In this document: piece after piece, positions 34,564 to 43,445 of the stretch
Numbering within the stretch: position 1 is the first letter of the stretch
Layout of the letters: every line of letters starts with the position of its first letter
Assembly: GCF_026004075.1 (NCBI RefSeq)
Contig: NZ_BPIK01000001.1
Location: 1,652,041-1,716,040, forward strand
From: Meiothermus sp.
Lineage (GTDB): Bacteria > Deinococcota > Deinococci > Deinococcales > Thermaceae
DNA length: 64,000 bases
Direction of reading: 5' to 3'
Notes under the pieces: generated by a model
The model's input: only the letters and a program-made list of their open reading frames with translations
Told to the model about the DNA's origin: nothing
Databases searched by the model: none
Made by a program: the position numbers and the translations under genes

Positions 34564-35063
34564 CGAATCTCCTTTTCCAGGTAGGCCCGGGCCGCCTCCT
34601 CCAGCGCCTGCTCCCAGCGGGGCGAAAGCTCGGGCTCTGGGATGAAAGGGCGGGCCGGAATCTCCACCCGCCGGGCCTGCACCCAGTCCTTGCCCACCCG
34701 GAAGCGCAGGGTTTGCTTGCGCTTGGGGGCGATGGTGGCGCCGTACTGGTGGGTGGCCGCATAGCGCACGTTGGTGCCGATCTCGAAGCCCTGGGGGTCG
34801 GTCTTGAGGGCCGACTGCGAGGTCATGGAGCGCTGCAGCCGGGCCGATTTGCGCAGGGTCTGGCCGCCGGTGGCCTCGGCCCGGGCGCTGGGCTTCCAGG
34901 GCCGATCCCAGGGGTCTTTTTGCCCCGCGAAGGACTCGTCAATCTGGTTCAGCGCAGCCTGGCCCAGGTTCTTCACCAGCCCGGCGGCAAACTGCGGCTG
35001 GCGCAGCCTGTCGGCGAAGCGAATCAGCCGATCCAGCTCACGGAACGCGCCGGTGACGCTCAC
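34560..35063 (-). CDS. Virion morphogenesis protein (Mu G/gp31-like)
   Basis: 167 aa from a GTG at 35063 that overlaps the previous stop by 4 bp. FAAGLVKNLGQAALNQIDES, WDRPWKPSARA, LRKSARLQRSM and RYAATHQYGATIAPKR are typical of the phage virion morphogenesis family (Mu G). In Mu this gene follows the MuF gene; here it has moved to after gp36. Confidence 0.85.
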   Translation of the reverse strand: MSVTGAFRELDRLIRFADRLRQPQFAAGLVKNLGQAALNQIDESFAGQKDPWDRPWKPSARAEATGGQTLRKSARLQRSMTSQSALKTDPQGFEIGTNVRYAATHQYGATIAPKRKQTLRFRVGKDWVQARRVEIPARPFIPEPELSPRWEQALEEAARAYLEKEIR

Positions 35064-35602
35064 GGCTTCCACCGGGCCGGAATCCGGCCCAGGGTCGTGA
35101 CGGCGTCCCACTGCTGCAGCGGGGTGAGCCGGAGGGCGGTTTTGCGCCCCCACCAGCGGCCCCGCTCGGCGCGGGTGTTTTCCGCCACGCTGGGCACTCC
35201 ATCCACCTCGCCCACGTAAATCCCGATGTGCCCCTCGCGGTCGGGGGCGGTGCGGGGGGAGCGGGGCGCCTCGTCGAAGGGCACGCTGCTAAATAGCAGG
35301 TCGCCGGGCTTGATGATTTTGAGGAGGGCCGCCCGGTCGGCGGCCTTGGCCGGGTCTCGATCCACGGCGGACACATCCCAGTCCAGCCGGTCTATGGCCC
35401 GCTCCACCGCCACCGCCCAGCGGCTGCGGTCGGGGTCGGCCCGCACCGAGTCCAGGATGCGGCTATAGAGCAACCAGCGGTTCGTTTCGTAGACACGGGC
35501 GATGGCCTCAAAGGCAAACGCCACGCACCAGCCCGCGCTGGTGGGGAAGCCGGGCAGCTCCCGCCGCACGGCCTGGAGGGCAATCTGGGCAACCTTGCTC
35601 AT
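35060..35602 (-). CDS. CHAP/NlpC-like peptidoglycan hydrolase (candidate endolysin)
   Basis: A 180-aa protein. PTSAGWCVAFAFEAIARVYE contains the probable catalytic Cys and DREGHIGIYVGEVDGV the probable catalytic His, with IKPGDLLFSS before it, as in CHAP and NlpC/P60 amidases. No other lysozyme was recognised in the prophage, so this may be the endolysin or a virion-associated hydrolase. Its place among head-tail genes favours the latter. Confidence 0.65.
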   Translation of the reverse strand: MSKVAQIALQAVRRELPGFPTSAGWCVAFAFEAIARVYETNRWLLYSRILDSVRADPDRSRWAVAVERAIDRLDWDVSAVDRDPAKAADRAALLKIIKPGDLLFSSVPFDEAPRSPRTAPDREGHIGIYVGEVDGVPSVAENTRAERGRWWGRKTALRLTPLQQWDAVTTLGRIPARWKP

Positions 35603-35730
35603 AGTTTGTGATTCTTTTCACTCCTTGCCTCTAAAACCGTTTTTGAGGCGGGGGTAGACCCTGCTCCCTATTCGGGGTAGGGGGCCGGGGTCGCGGGCAG
35701 AAATTGGCCGCAACGGTTGGGCCAGGCAGG

Positions 35731-36201
35731 CTACCAACCTTTGAGTTTGTCTCGGCCAAATACCCGGCCTGCGGATTCGATCTCCGGTTTGGCCTCCGAG
35801 GGCACCACGCCCCCCTGGGAGCCCCCTGGTGGGATGGGCTGGCCGTCGTCGGCGGGAATCTGGGCCTTGCCCTCGGCCACCAGCCGCAGCCACTTGAGGG
35901 CTTCCTCGTAATCGCGCACCACCACATCGTCGGCGGTGCCCTCCTGGAAGCCCCGGCGGGCCAGAATCAGGTAGAAGGCGATGTCGGCGTTGATGCGCTT
36001 GAGCGCCCGCACCGGCGGCAGCGGCAGGGTGTAGCGCTGGCTGACGAAGCTATCAATGGTGTCGGCGGCGTCCTGGATGGCCGCCTCGGCCCGCTCCTCG
36101 GCCAGCACCGTCCACTCGCCCACGTTTTCCGGGTCGAGGGCGTAGAGCATGGCGTCTTCCCGCTTGCGGGTTTTGAGCTCGTCCAGCGTGAGGTAGGGCA
36201 T
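35731..36201 (-). CDS. Mu gp36-like head-tail protein (DUF1320)
   Basis: A 156-aa protein: YLTLDELKTRKREDAMLYAL, AAIQDAADTIDSFVSQRYTL and INADIAFYLILARRG are characteristic of gp36/DUF1320. The 128-bp gap after it (35603-35730) shows short inverted repeats but no gene. Confidence 0.85.
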   Translation of the reverse strand: MPYLTLDELKTRKREDAMLYALDPENVGEWTVLAEERAEAAIQDAADTIDSFVSQRYTLPLPPVRALKRINADIAFYLILARRGFQEGTADDVVVRDYEEALKWLRLVAEGKAQIPADDGQPIPPGGSQGGVVPSEAKPEIESAGRVFGRDKLKGW

Positions 36202-36398
36202 TATTTGCCTCGAGGCTTCTTGGGCGGGTCGGCCTCAACCTCCTCCAGCACCTCCACCCGGAGCAAGGGGTCGGCCTGCAGGCGCTCCAGCTCCTCCGGC
36301 GAGACCAGGGCCTCCCGCGGCTCCGGCCACCACTGCCGGGCGATCCGCCAGCGCCCCTTCGGCTGGGGGGTGGAGACTTTGACGCGGTACTGGGTCAT
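36201..36398 (-). CDS. Mu gp35-like protein (FluMu N-terminal type)
   Basis: 65 aa from the ATG at 36398. MTQYRVKVSTPQPKGRWRIA and ELERLQADPLLRVEVL fit the small gp35-like proteins between capsid and gp36. It overlaps gp36-like by 1 bp. Confidence 0.75.
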   Translation of the reverse strand: MTQYRVKVSTPQPKGRWRIARQWWPEPREALVSPEELERLQADPLLRVEVLEEVEADPPKKPRGK

Positions 36399-36408
36399 TG
36401 GGGGCCTC

Positions 36409-37309
36409 CTAACCGACGCACTTGTACGCCAGGAAGGGCAGGCTGTAGCCCGCGTTCCCCCGGGCATCCACCCCGTAGACAAACTGGCGGCGCATGAAGA
36501 CGTTGTCGTCGGTGGGGTCGTCCTTGCTGACGAACTCGGGGTTCTGGCGGTTCTGGAACACGAAGGGCCGGATGGGGCGGCTCGTGTCCAGCAAATACCA
36601 GGCGGTGGGCTGGCTGGCCAGCTTGGGCACCACCAGCAGGTCGGCGGAGCCCTTCCAGATGTTGGTATCCCCACCGGCCACGAAGTCGGCGTTGAGGATG
36701 CGGCGGGCGGTGCCCTCGAGCTGGGGCGGCACCACCAGCAGGGTGGGCATCACTTCCAGCGGCTGGCCGTCGTCCCCCCGGAAGGCCATCATCTCGGCCC
36801 GGGTGGCCTCGTAGTTGGCGGTGGTGAGGGGGCGGCTGGTGGCGTAGTTGGCATATACCCCCAGGCTGCTGTCTACCGTGGAGACCGGGTGGTCGGTGTC
36901 GAAAAAGTTTTGGCCGTCGAAGCACAGGTTCGACTGCCCGTTCAGGAGCAGGGAGAACACCAGGTCGTCGGGGTACATCCGGGCGGCCTGGCCCATCTGG
37001 TCGAACTGCATGTTGTAGATGCCCAGGTTGTCGTCCTGGATGTCGTTGCGATCTACCGCAACGGTAGCCTCGAAGTTGCGGTTCTGGATGGTGTAGGAGG
37101 CTTCGGCCAGGTTCTGGAAGACCCGCTCGCCCAGCCACTCCCGCATCTTCAGCATCTTGCAGGAGCCAGCCGTAGGTGTTCTCTCTGGTGGTGCTGGGCA
37201 CCTCGGTGGCGACGCGGTTCCATAGGGGCTGGGCGGCCTGGTAGGCCTCGTTGTAGCGGGTCTCGAAGCTCACCCGCAGGGCTTGCAGTGCAGCGGTGGT
37301 GATTCGCAT
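36409..37309 (-). pseudogene. Major head protein (Mu T/gp34-like), interrupted by one frameshift
   Basis: The N-terminus MRITTAALQALRVSFETRYN starts at 37309 and runs in one frame to TYGWLL at about 37165. The body (KMREWLGERVFQNL, TVAVDRNDIQDDNLGIY, DGQNFFDTDHPV, FVYGVDARGNAGY) is in the next frame from about 37160 to 36409. Total length is 901 bp, one base more than a whole number of codons, so a single inserted base near 37160-37166 would explain it. Without it the product is about 299 aa, right for gpT. Confidence 0.85.
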
Positions 37310-37321
37310 GGTTCCCTCGCT

Positions 37322-37733
37322 TTAGTAGGTTTCGACCCAGACCCCGTCGGCCTCTACGCCGACCACCTTGCCGGCGCGGCTGCGGGTGTTGGTGCCGTTG
37401 GTCTCGGGCCACGGTGGTGGAGTTGACGATGAAGCAGTCGTTGAGCAGGTCGGCCTGGGTGATCTGGTCGGCGGCGGTCGAGTTCTGCCACTTGAACACG
37501 CCCCGGCTCACCCGCACCCGCTTGGCGCCCTGGGCGCCGCCCTGGTTGTTGACGGTTTGCTCGGCGCGGCCCACGGCCCGCAGGTTGGTGGCGGTGCTGC
37601 CATGCACGGCGTAGCCGGCGGCGTTGAGCACCACCAGGTTGCCGGCCTCGATGGTGGTGTTGGCCTCGAGGGGCAGGTCAAAGTACTCGAGGATGGGCCC
37701 CAGGCCCTGCTGTGGGGTGTTGCGTTCAGGCAT
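37322..37733 (-). pseudogene. Capsid decoration-type protein (gp33/DUF2190-like), frameshifted near its end
   Basis: The ATG at 37733 opens FDLPLEANTTIEAGNLVVLN, GRAEQTVNNQGG, FKWQNSTAADQITQADLLND and FIVNSTTVA. The expected C-terminus (ETNGTNTRSRAGKVVGVEAD, then GVWVETY and a TAA at 37324-37322) is in the neighbouring frame. The switch is at 37405-37411 (GGGCC on the plus strand). The span is 412 bp, again one base too many. As sequenced, the frame runs on wrongly to 37149. Confidence 0.8.
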
Positions 37734-38730
37734 GTTGTTCCTCCAGACGGCGCTTGGTGGCCAGGTACTTCTCCACGCTCACGCCGGTTTGGGCGATGAT
37801 GGCTTTTTCGGTCTCGCTGAGGGGGTCGCCGGGGGCCGCCGGAGGCCGGAGGGGCCCGGTGGGGACGGCTGCCCCGGCCCGCAGGCTGGCCAGGTGGGCC
37901 CGCACCGCGCGGGGGTTCTGGCGGTAGCGATCCAGCCAGTATTCGCGGCTGGCCGCGTGGATGCGGCCTTCACTGAGGGCGGCCTCGATCACCGCCTCGG
38001 CCTCGCCCTCCAGGGCCTGGGTGCGCAGGGTGGCCAGCTCAGCCTCGAGCTCGCTTACCCGGGCCGCCAGCAGGGCATTGGCGGCAGCGGCCATCGCCTG
38101 GCCGTGGGCCTCATCGCTGCCGATGGGGGCCTGGATGCCCGCCTCGGCCAGCAGGGCCTGGGCCTGCTCGAGCTGCCCCGCCCGGTTCTGCAGCTCGGCC
38201 AGGGCAGCCTCAATCTGCTCCTCGCTGGCGTCTTCGGCCAGGCCGAGGATTCGAATCAGTTTTTCTCGCATGGAATCTCCTACTGCCGATGCCACCAGGG
38301 GCATCTGGTTGACGGTGGCGGGCTGGTTGGTCAGCCCGATCATGTCCAGTTGCCGGATGTGCCCATCCTCGTCCCAGAAGACCGGCGACCAGTGGCGGTA
38401 CTCCCCGGCCCTGAGCAGGTTGGCCGCGGTCTCGGTCCAGCGCACGTTGACGGCCCACAGGCCGTCGGGGCGGGCCTCGAGCTGGAACCACCCTGCTGCC
38501 GGAACCGGCCCGTTGTCCACCGGTGACTGGCTGCGGTGCTCGTAGTCAATGGGGAGCTCGGGCATCTGCACCCGCCGGATGACCTCCTGGGCGTCCTCCG
38601 GGGTGAACAGGAAGTCCATCTGCCTGCCGTCGGCCCAGCGGAAGGGCACCGTGCCGTAGGCCCAGATCCGAAACTCGGCGGGCGGCTCCTGGGACTCAAA
38701 AACGTTGAAGCCGGTATGTCGTCGTCTCAC
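37726..38730 (-). CDS. Head maturation protease/scaffold (Mu I/gp32-like)
   Basis: A 334-aa protein. N-terminal protease domain (PIDYEHRSQSPVDNGPVPAAG, YRHWSPVFWDEDG, DMIGLTNQPATVNQMP) and a C-terminal coiled-coil scaffold (LAEDASEEQIEAALAELQNR, ARVSELEAELATLR), as in Mu I/Z. Cleaves scaffold and capsid during head assembly. 8-bp overlap with the decoration gene. Confidence 0.92.
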   Translation of the reverse strand: MRRRHTGFNVFESQEPPAEFRIWAYGTVPFRWADGRQMDFLFTPEDAQEVIRRVQMPELPIDYEHRSQSPVDNGPVPAAGWFQLEARPDGLWAVNVRWTETAANLLRAGEYRHWSPVFWDEDGHIRQLDMIGLTNQPATVNQMPLVASAVGDSMREKLIRILGLAEDASEEQIEAALAELQNRAGQLEQAQALLAEAGIQAPIGSDEAHGQAMAAAANALLAARVSELEAELATLRTQALEGEAEAVIEAALSEGRIHAASREYWLDRYRQNPRAVRAHLASLRAGAAVPTGPLRPPAAPGDPLSETEKAIIAQTGVSVEKYLATKRRLEEQHA

Positions 38731-38763
38731 ACGGGGCGACCTCCTCGGGGTGGATTTTCGGAG

Positions 38764-39066
38764 CTACTCGAGCGGCTCCGGCCGCTCGGGCTGGGCCAGG
38801 CGCTCGGCCAGGGGTTTGCTGATGAACTCATAGGTCGCCACCGAGCCCGCGATGCCGGTGGCAATCTGCAGCAGCAGGTTTTCCAGGCCCAGCCCGCACA
38901 GGGTCAGCCCCGTGGTCAGGGCCGCCACCGCGTTCAGAATCACCACCGCCTTGCGGGGGTTCTGCTGCACCCAGGCGATGCGCTTGAGGGCGTCCACCAA
39001 GAACGAAATCACCGGCCCCTGGCCCAGCAGCCAGACGGCAAATCCCAGCGCTTTGCATGCGTCCAT
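38764..39066 (-). CDS. Small membrane protein, holin-like
   Basis: 100 aa from the ATG at 39066 (AAGGAGGT 7 bp upstream). Two or three hydrophobic segments (FAVWLLGQGPVISFLVDAL, VVILNAVAALTTGLTLCGLG, LLLQIATGIAGSVATYEF) and a charged C-terminus (ERPEPLE) suggest a holin or other phage membrane protein. It begins a new unit just after a terminator. Confidence 0.6.
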   Translation of the reverse strand: MDACKALGFAVWLLGQGPVISFLVDALKRIAWVQQNPRKAVVILNAVAALTTGLTLCGLGLENLLLQIATGIAGSVATYEFISKPLAERLAQPERPEPLE

Positions 39067-39086
39067 GTACACCTCCTTCCGCCACG

Positions 39087-39118
39087 GCAAAACGAAACCC
39101 CCGACCGAAGTCGGGGGT
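39087..39118 (-). terminator. Terminator after the MuF/partner gene pair
   Basis: ACCCCCGAC (39097-39105) and GTCGGGGGT (39110-39118) form a 9-bp stem with a tetraloop; on the minus strand TTTCGTTTTG follows. It ends the terminase-portal-MuF transcript. Confidence 0.85.
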
Positions 39119-39138
39119 AGGTTGCCGAGATTACTGCG

Positions 39139-39144
39139 ATTATA
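39139..39144 (-). promoter_or_regulatory. Possible -10 box in the MuF/protease gap
   Basis: TATAAT on the minus strand, but no good -35 and it lies before the terminator, so its use is doubtful. Confidence 0.25.
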
Positions 39145-39167
39145 CCGGATTTTTTGCTAGACGGACG

Positions 39168-39380
39168 TTAGAACTCCTTAATCGCCTGGGCAAATTTGTC
39201 CTCCCACCACTCGGCAGGCAATATCAGACTGACTCCCTGTAGCAGTTCCCAGTCGCGGTTTTGGCGAGCCAGTTCCAAAAGCTGAGGCCAATCCGTCTCA
39301 AAATCGCCACGGGTATAGGTACCCTTCCGGTACTCAATGTACATCCGGTCGTAGATGGTGGATGCTTGCTCGAAGTACAT
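39168..39380 (-). CDS. Small acidic protein, candidate immunity partner of MuF zincin
   Basis: A 70-aa protein (MYFEQASTIYDRMYIEYRKG, then FETDWPQLLELARQ and LPAEWWEDKFAQAIKEF), acidic and helical, starting 2 bp after the MuF stop with TTGAGGT upstream. No Mu counterpart exists here. Genes placed directly after MuF toxin fusions commonly encode immunity proteins, which is the basis of the suggestion. AT content is higher than in the surrounding head genes, as in the end of the MuF gene. Confidence 0.55.
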   Translation of the reverse strand: MYFEQASTIYDRMYIEYRKGTYTRGDFETDWPQLLELARQNRDWELLQGVSLILPAEWWEDKFAQAIKEF

Positions 39381-39382
39381 AG

Positions 39383-40621
39383 CTACCTCAAGGACTCAAA
39401 GACTTCCTCGATTATAGCAAACGACTCGGGGTCAAACCTCCTGAGGTCGGTGCGTAGGAAGCGGTATGCGGCGGCTACCTCCGCAAACCACTCCAAAACA
39501 TTTATGTTGGCGCGTCTGGAAACTACACGGCCCTGCTTCTTGGTTTCCATGTACCTGACAAACACGCGGTTTTCGATGTCGTCCCGCAGCGCGCTGTAAA
39601 TGTGGTGGCTCAACTCGTGTACAAGGGTGATAGCTACGGCCTGTATCGGAGACTTGCCTGAAAACGACACGGAAGTCAGTTCTCCCAGCGGTTTATCGCT
39701 GGCCCAAGTTCGTTCTGGGCGCGGGAAGGCCAAACTTATGCGACGGGTTTTGGGGTCGTAGTTGCCGAAAAATACTGTTCCTTCGCGTGTTTCCGGCAGT
39801 TTTGGCAAGAGCTTAATTCCGGCTATGGGATTTTCCCGAAGCCATCGGTTGATTCGCAACCCCTCTACCCCACGCAGCAATGTCCTCCTTTCGGTTCTGC
39901 TGAGCCTTCCCTCGAGCTCCAGAATCTCCCGGCCAATCTCAATCCGCTCGGCCAGCTTGCCTTGCAGGGCTTCCCATAGCTCCGGGGGGTATTTGGCCGG
40001 GTCAGGTTCCCATCTGGCCGTGGGGGGCCGAGCAAATCCGGGTGGCACCTCCAGGCCAGGGGGCAGTGGGGTTACCCCTCCCCTGGCCTCTGCCTCACGT
40101 CCGGTCAGGCTGCGCACCCCCGCCCGGCAGCCGAAGTGGTTGGGAGGATAGATGCGTTCCCATACGGGGTCGTCTGCTGGTCGAATCAGGCCATTCAGGC
40201 CCCGGCAGATGGGGGTAGTGCCAGAGTCCAGCACGGCGTCGTACATCCAGTAGGGACGGGCAACCCGCACCTGGGGGTCGGTTTGCTGCTCGTACCGCCC
40301 GGCGGCATACGCCCCTAGGATGTTCTGGCGGAAAATCAACTCCAGCCGCCAGGGTTTCGCCCCTCCCCAGGCCGCCGAGAGCCGCGGCCCGATCAAACGG
40401 GCCCACTCCTCGTAAGGGGTGCCCGCCTCTAACGCGGTCTGGAGGGATTGCAGGGTCTCGTGGATCAGGTCGAGCTGCGCCACCCCCGCCAACGTGAAGG
40501 CCTGCTGCGCCTCTTGCAGTGTTAGTGCGCGGTATTCCTGCTGGGCGAGCGGCACCTTCTGGCGCAGAAAGGCCTCGGCCTCTTCAAAGCGGAGAGGGTC
40601 GGCCCGCACCTGCCAGGGCAT
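39383..40621 (-). CDS. MuF head morphogenesis protein with C-terminal zincin domain
   Basis: A 412-aa protein. Residues 1-190 are the phage Mu F-like domain (RLELIFRQNILGAYAAGRYE, DSGTTPICRGLNG, PPNHFGCRAGVRSL). A linker rich in Pro and Glu follows. From about 270 a different domain has ITLVHELSHHIYSAL with a zinc-binding HExxH at H335-H339 and a downstream NVLEWFAEVAAAY (E377 or E381) that could be the third ligand. This is the architecture of MuF polymorphic toxins, where the tail domain is injected. Its 3' 600 bp are less GC-rich than the 5' part. Confidence 0.85.
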   Translation of the reverse strand: MPWQVRADPLRFEEAEAFLRQKVPLAQQEYRALTLQEAQQAFTLAGVAQLDLIHETLQSLQTALEAGTPYEEWARLIGPRLSAAWGGAKPWRLELIFRQNILGAYAAGRYEQQTDPQVRVARPYWMYDAVLDSGTTPICRGLNGLIRPADDPVWERIYPPNHFGCRAGVRSLTGREAEARGGVTPLPPGLEVPPGFARPPTARWEPDPAKYPPELWEALQGKLAERIEIGREILELEGRLSRTERRTLLRGVEGLRINRWLRENPIAGIKLLPKLPETREGTVFFGNYDPKTRRISLAFPRPERTWASDKPLGELTSVSFSGKSPIQAVAITLVHELSHHIYSALRDDIENRVFVRYMETKKQGRVVSRRANINVLEWFAEVAAAYRFLRTDLRRFDPESFAIIEEVFESLR

Positions 40622-42171
40622 CAGAGATCCTCCCTCACCGCGGCCCGGCCCGCCAGGTTCGCCAGTATCAGGGCATTTTCCAGCAACTCGGCCAAAGCTC
40701 CCGCATCCAGGTCGGCGTACAGGGTCTCCAGTTTTCGTCGCAATGTGGGATAATCCGGTGATTGCTCAATCACCTGCACAACCTGCTCCAGGTCGGCCTG
40801 CATGACCGCGGCAGCCTGTTTGACGGCGGATGGAATCAGTTCATCCACAAATAGCATGCCGTTGACAAAGCCTCGAGCCCGCTCCGCTGGCTCCCCCGAG
40901 GCCAACTTCACCCGCCGCCCCCTCGAGGCCAGCCTGAGCTGGTTCCGCATGGGGTCGAGCACCTCGTCCTCGGGCTGGGGGGCGGGAATCTGGAAGCGCT
41001 CGTGGATGTACCAGGTGGGGATGGGCGTCCCCGCCTCCACCAAAGTTTTGATGGTCTCGGCGGCGGTGCGCAGATCCTCCGGTTCCCGAATAATCGGTTC
41101 CACCACCGGCGCCAGATCGGCCCGGTCGAAGTTGTAATGGCAGAAGGGCACCAGCAAATCGCGGCGCAGGGTGGCATAGACCGCCTTGGCGTCGGAGCGG
41201 GTCAGCCGTTGCGAGATTTTATCCAGCGTGAGGGCCATCGCGTTGCTGCCCCCCGCCCCGTCAAAGCTGCTCAGGGGTGAGCCGGTCACCGCCACCGCCA
41301 TCTCCCGCTCTATTAGCTCGATGAAGCGGCTGTAGGCGTCGGCGCTGCCGAAGCGCTGGGCCTCCTTGAACTCGATCTCGGTGGCCTTGGAGATCACCCC
41401 CCGGCCCTCCGGGCCCAGGGCCGCCACGGCCTCCTTGAGGGCGTTCAGCTCGTCCTTGCTGGCGGTGGGGTCGTACTTGCCCAGCACCAGGGGCTGGCCG
41501 TACATCTCCAGGAAGGTGACCCAGTCCTTGACGGCGTAGTTTTTGAAGAGGTAGAGCCAGGCCAGCGACCGCATCAGCCCGGCCCGGGTCGGGGCGCCCG
41601 ACTTGGCCCGGTACTGGTGCACCAGGGCCGCACCGTAGGGGATGGGTTCCAGGCCCCCTTCGGTGCGCATCCGCAAGGTTCCGCTGTCGGGGTCGTAGCT
41701 CAGGTTGCGGGGGTGAACCCAGGTGAACTCCGCCGGGAGCTGCATCCGCGACAGGCGGTGGTACTCCCAGCGCATGGCCACCACGCTCACCCCCTTGGCG
41801 GTGGCATCCAGCAAGTCCAGCAGCAGCGTTTCCAGGTCGATGTTGCGCAGCAGCTCGACTACCTGATCCGCGATGCGCTGCGCTTCCGCCGAGTCGTCGG
41901 CGGGTAGCACCTCATAGTCCAGGGCCAGCACCGCCTGTTTGCGCGTTTGTAGGAGGCTTGCCAGGTACGCATCCTTCTCCTCGATCTCCTCGAATAGCTC
42001 CATCTGCTTGGTCAGGTCGCCCTGCTCGGCCTGGCGCAGGATGGCCGCCAGCCCGGCGGGCTCCAGGCCCCGCGAGACCCCGCCCAGCACCCGCCCGCTG
42101 GGGGTTTGGGCCGTTGGGGCCAGGGGGGGCTTCCTGCCCAGCAGTTTTTGCACCTGTTCAATCAGCCACAT
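40621..42171 (-). CDS. Portal protein (Mu gp29, DUF935)
   Basis: A 516-aa DUF935 portal: YLASLLQTRKQAVLALDYEV, WVTFLEMYGQPLVLGKYD, AVAVTGSPLSSFDGAGGSNA and FQIPAPQPEDEVLD. Forms the dodecameric DNA channel of the head. One base overlap with both neighbours, in the Mu order terminase-portal-MuF. Confidence 0.93.
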   Translation of the reverse strand: MWLIEQVQKLLGRKPPLAPTAQTPSGRVLGGVSRGLEPAGLAAILRQAEQGDLTKQMELFEEIEEKDAYLASLLQTRKQAVLALDYEVLPADDSAEAQRIADQVVELLRNIDLETLLLDLLDATAKGVSVVAMRWEYHRLSRMQLPAEFTWVHPRNLSYDPDSGTLRMRTEGGLEPIPYGAALVHQYRAKSGAPTRAGLMRSLAWLYLFKNYAVKDWVTFLEMYGQPLVLGKYDPTASKDELNALKEAVAALGPEGRGVISKATEIEFKEAQRFGSADAYSRFIELIEREMAVAVTGSPLSSFDGAGGSNAMALTLDKISQRLTRSDAKAVYATLRRDLLVPFCHYNFDRADLAPVVEPIIREPEDLRTAAETIKTLVEAGTPIPTWYIHERFQIPAPQPEDEVLDPMRNQLRLASRGRRVKLASGEPAERARGFVNGMLFVDELIPSAVKQAAAVMQADLEQVVQVIEQSPDYPTLRRKLETLYADLDAGALAELLENALILANLAGRAAVREDL

Positions 42172-43445
42172 TACCAGGCTCCTTTCTCCAGCCGGGGGCC
42201 GGCCACCCGCTCGAAGGCGATGGGGCCGCCGGGCCGGGCCGCCGCATGCACGGCCAGGGCCGCCGCCCAGAACTCGTCGGCGTGGCCGGCCTCGTCCCGC
42301 TCCGCATCAAAGCGGAAGTTGCCCGCGCTGGTGGCAATCCGCCGCACCGCGTGCAGGCTCTCGCGGATGCGTTCGTGGGGGGGGATGCGAATCTGCCGAT
42401 CCTCGAAGCGCCGCCGCAGGGTGATGGCCAGAACCTCCTTGACCGCGTTGGTGAACAGCACCGGCTCCACCTTGCTGCCATAGCGCTGGCGGGCCTCCTC
42501 GGCCAGTTGCATGCCCAGGCCGGTGGCGTCAATGGCCGCCCGGCGCACCCTGGGCAGCAGGCCGTAGAGCACCTCCCGCTGGACGCTGAAGGGGGTGCGC
42601 TCGAGCCAGACCACCTTCCGCGTCCAGAGCACGTCCCCCACCAGCTCGGCCACCCAGATCACGCTCAGGTCGCGGCGCCGCCCGATGTCCATGCCCAGGT
42701 ACAGCTCGCCCTCCAGCTCCCCCTCGGTGCGGGCCTGGTCGCTCTCGCAGGTGGCGATCAGGTCGTAGGGCAGCCAGGCGGTGTTTTCCTCCACGAACTC
42801 CAGCAGGTACTCCTGCTGCCACTTCAGGGGGTCGCGGATGCCCTGGCGGAGCACCTCGGGGTCTATGGCCAGGCCCTCCCGCACCGCGTCGTAGATGTCC
42901 ACCCGGTGCCGGCTCCAGATGTCGCCCGCGCCGCCCTGCCAGAGCTCCCAGAACTTGCCGCTCTGGCCGTTGGGGGTGCTGATCACCCGAATCTTGTAGC
43001 GCTCATTGCGGGTGATGGTGGGGTAGATGGCCCCCCAGATCTCGCGGGAGTCCTGGTGGAAGGCAAACTCGTCCAGCAGCACGTTGCCCGAGTAGCCCCG
43101 GGCGGTGTCGGGGTTGGCCGGCAGGCTGATGATGCGGCTGCCGTTGGGGAACTGGATCACGTACTGCTTGGTGGCCACGTCGAAGTTTTCCTGGTAGAGC
43201 TCGGCCACCACCCGGATGGCCTCGCAGTGCCGCTTGGCCTTCTCGGCCAGCTCCAGGCTCTGGCGCTCGCCCCGGGAGAGGAAAATCCACAGGTTGCCCC
43301 GGTACTCCAGGGCGTCCAGCACCGCCTCCAGCGAGGCGGCGAAGGATTTTCCGGTCTGGCGGGCCAGCAGGCCGATCTTGAAGCGGCTTTTATCGGCCAC
43401 CCAGCGCTGCTGGTAGGGCAGCAGGATGACGTCACTCGAGGCCAT
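42171..43445 (-). CDS. Terminase large subunit (Mu gp28-like)
   Basis: A 424-aa packaging motor. ATPase domain: Walker A-like GLLARQTGKS (25-34), Walker B GNVLLDEFAFH. Nuclease domain Asp residues appear in YLGMDIGRRRDLSVIWVAEL, AAIDATGLG and GHADEFWAAALAV. Mu-type terminases cut host flanks during headful packaging of integrated copies. Confidence 0.93.
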   Translation of the reverse strand: MASSDVILLPYQQRWVADKSRFKIGLLARQTGKSFAASLEAVLDALEYRGNLWIFLSRGERQSLELAEKAKRHCEAIRVVAELYQENFDVATKQYVIQFPNGSRIISLPANPDTARGYSGNVLLDEFAFHQDSREIWGAIYPTITRNERYKIRVISTPNGQSGKFWELWQGGAGDIWSRHRVDIYDAVREGLAIDPEVLRQGIRDPLKWQQEYLLEFVEENTAWLPYDLIATCESDQARTEGELEGELYLGMDIGRRRDLSVIWVAELVGDVLWTRKVVWLERTPFSVQREVLYGLLPRVRRAAIDATGLGMQLAEEARQRYGSKVEPVLFTNAVKEVLAITLRRRFEDRQIRIPPHERIRESLHAVRRIATSAGNFRFDAERDEAGHADEFWAAALAVHAAARPGGPIAFERVAGPRLEKGAW

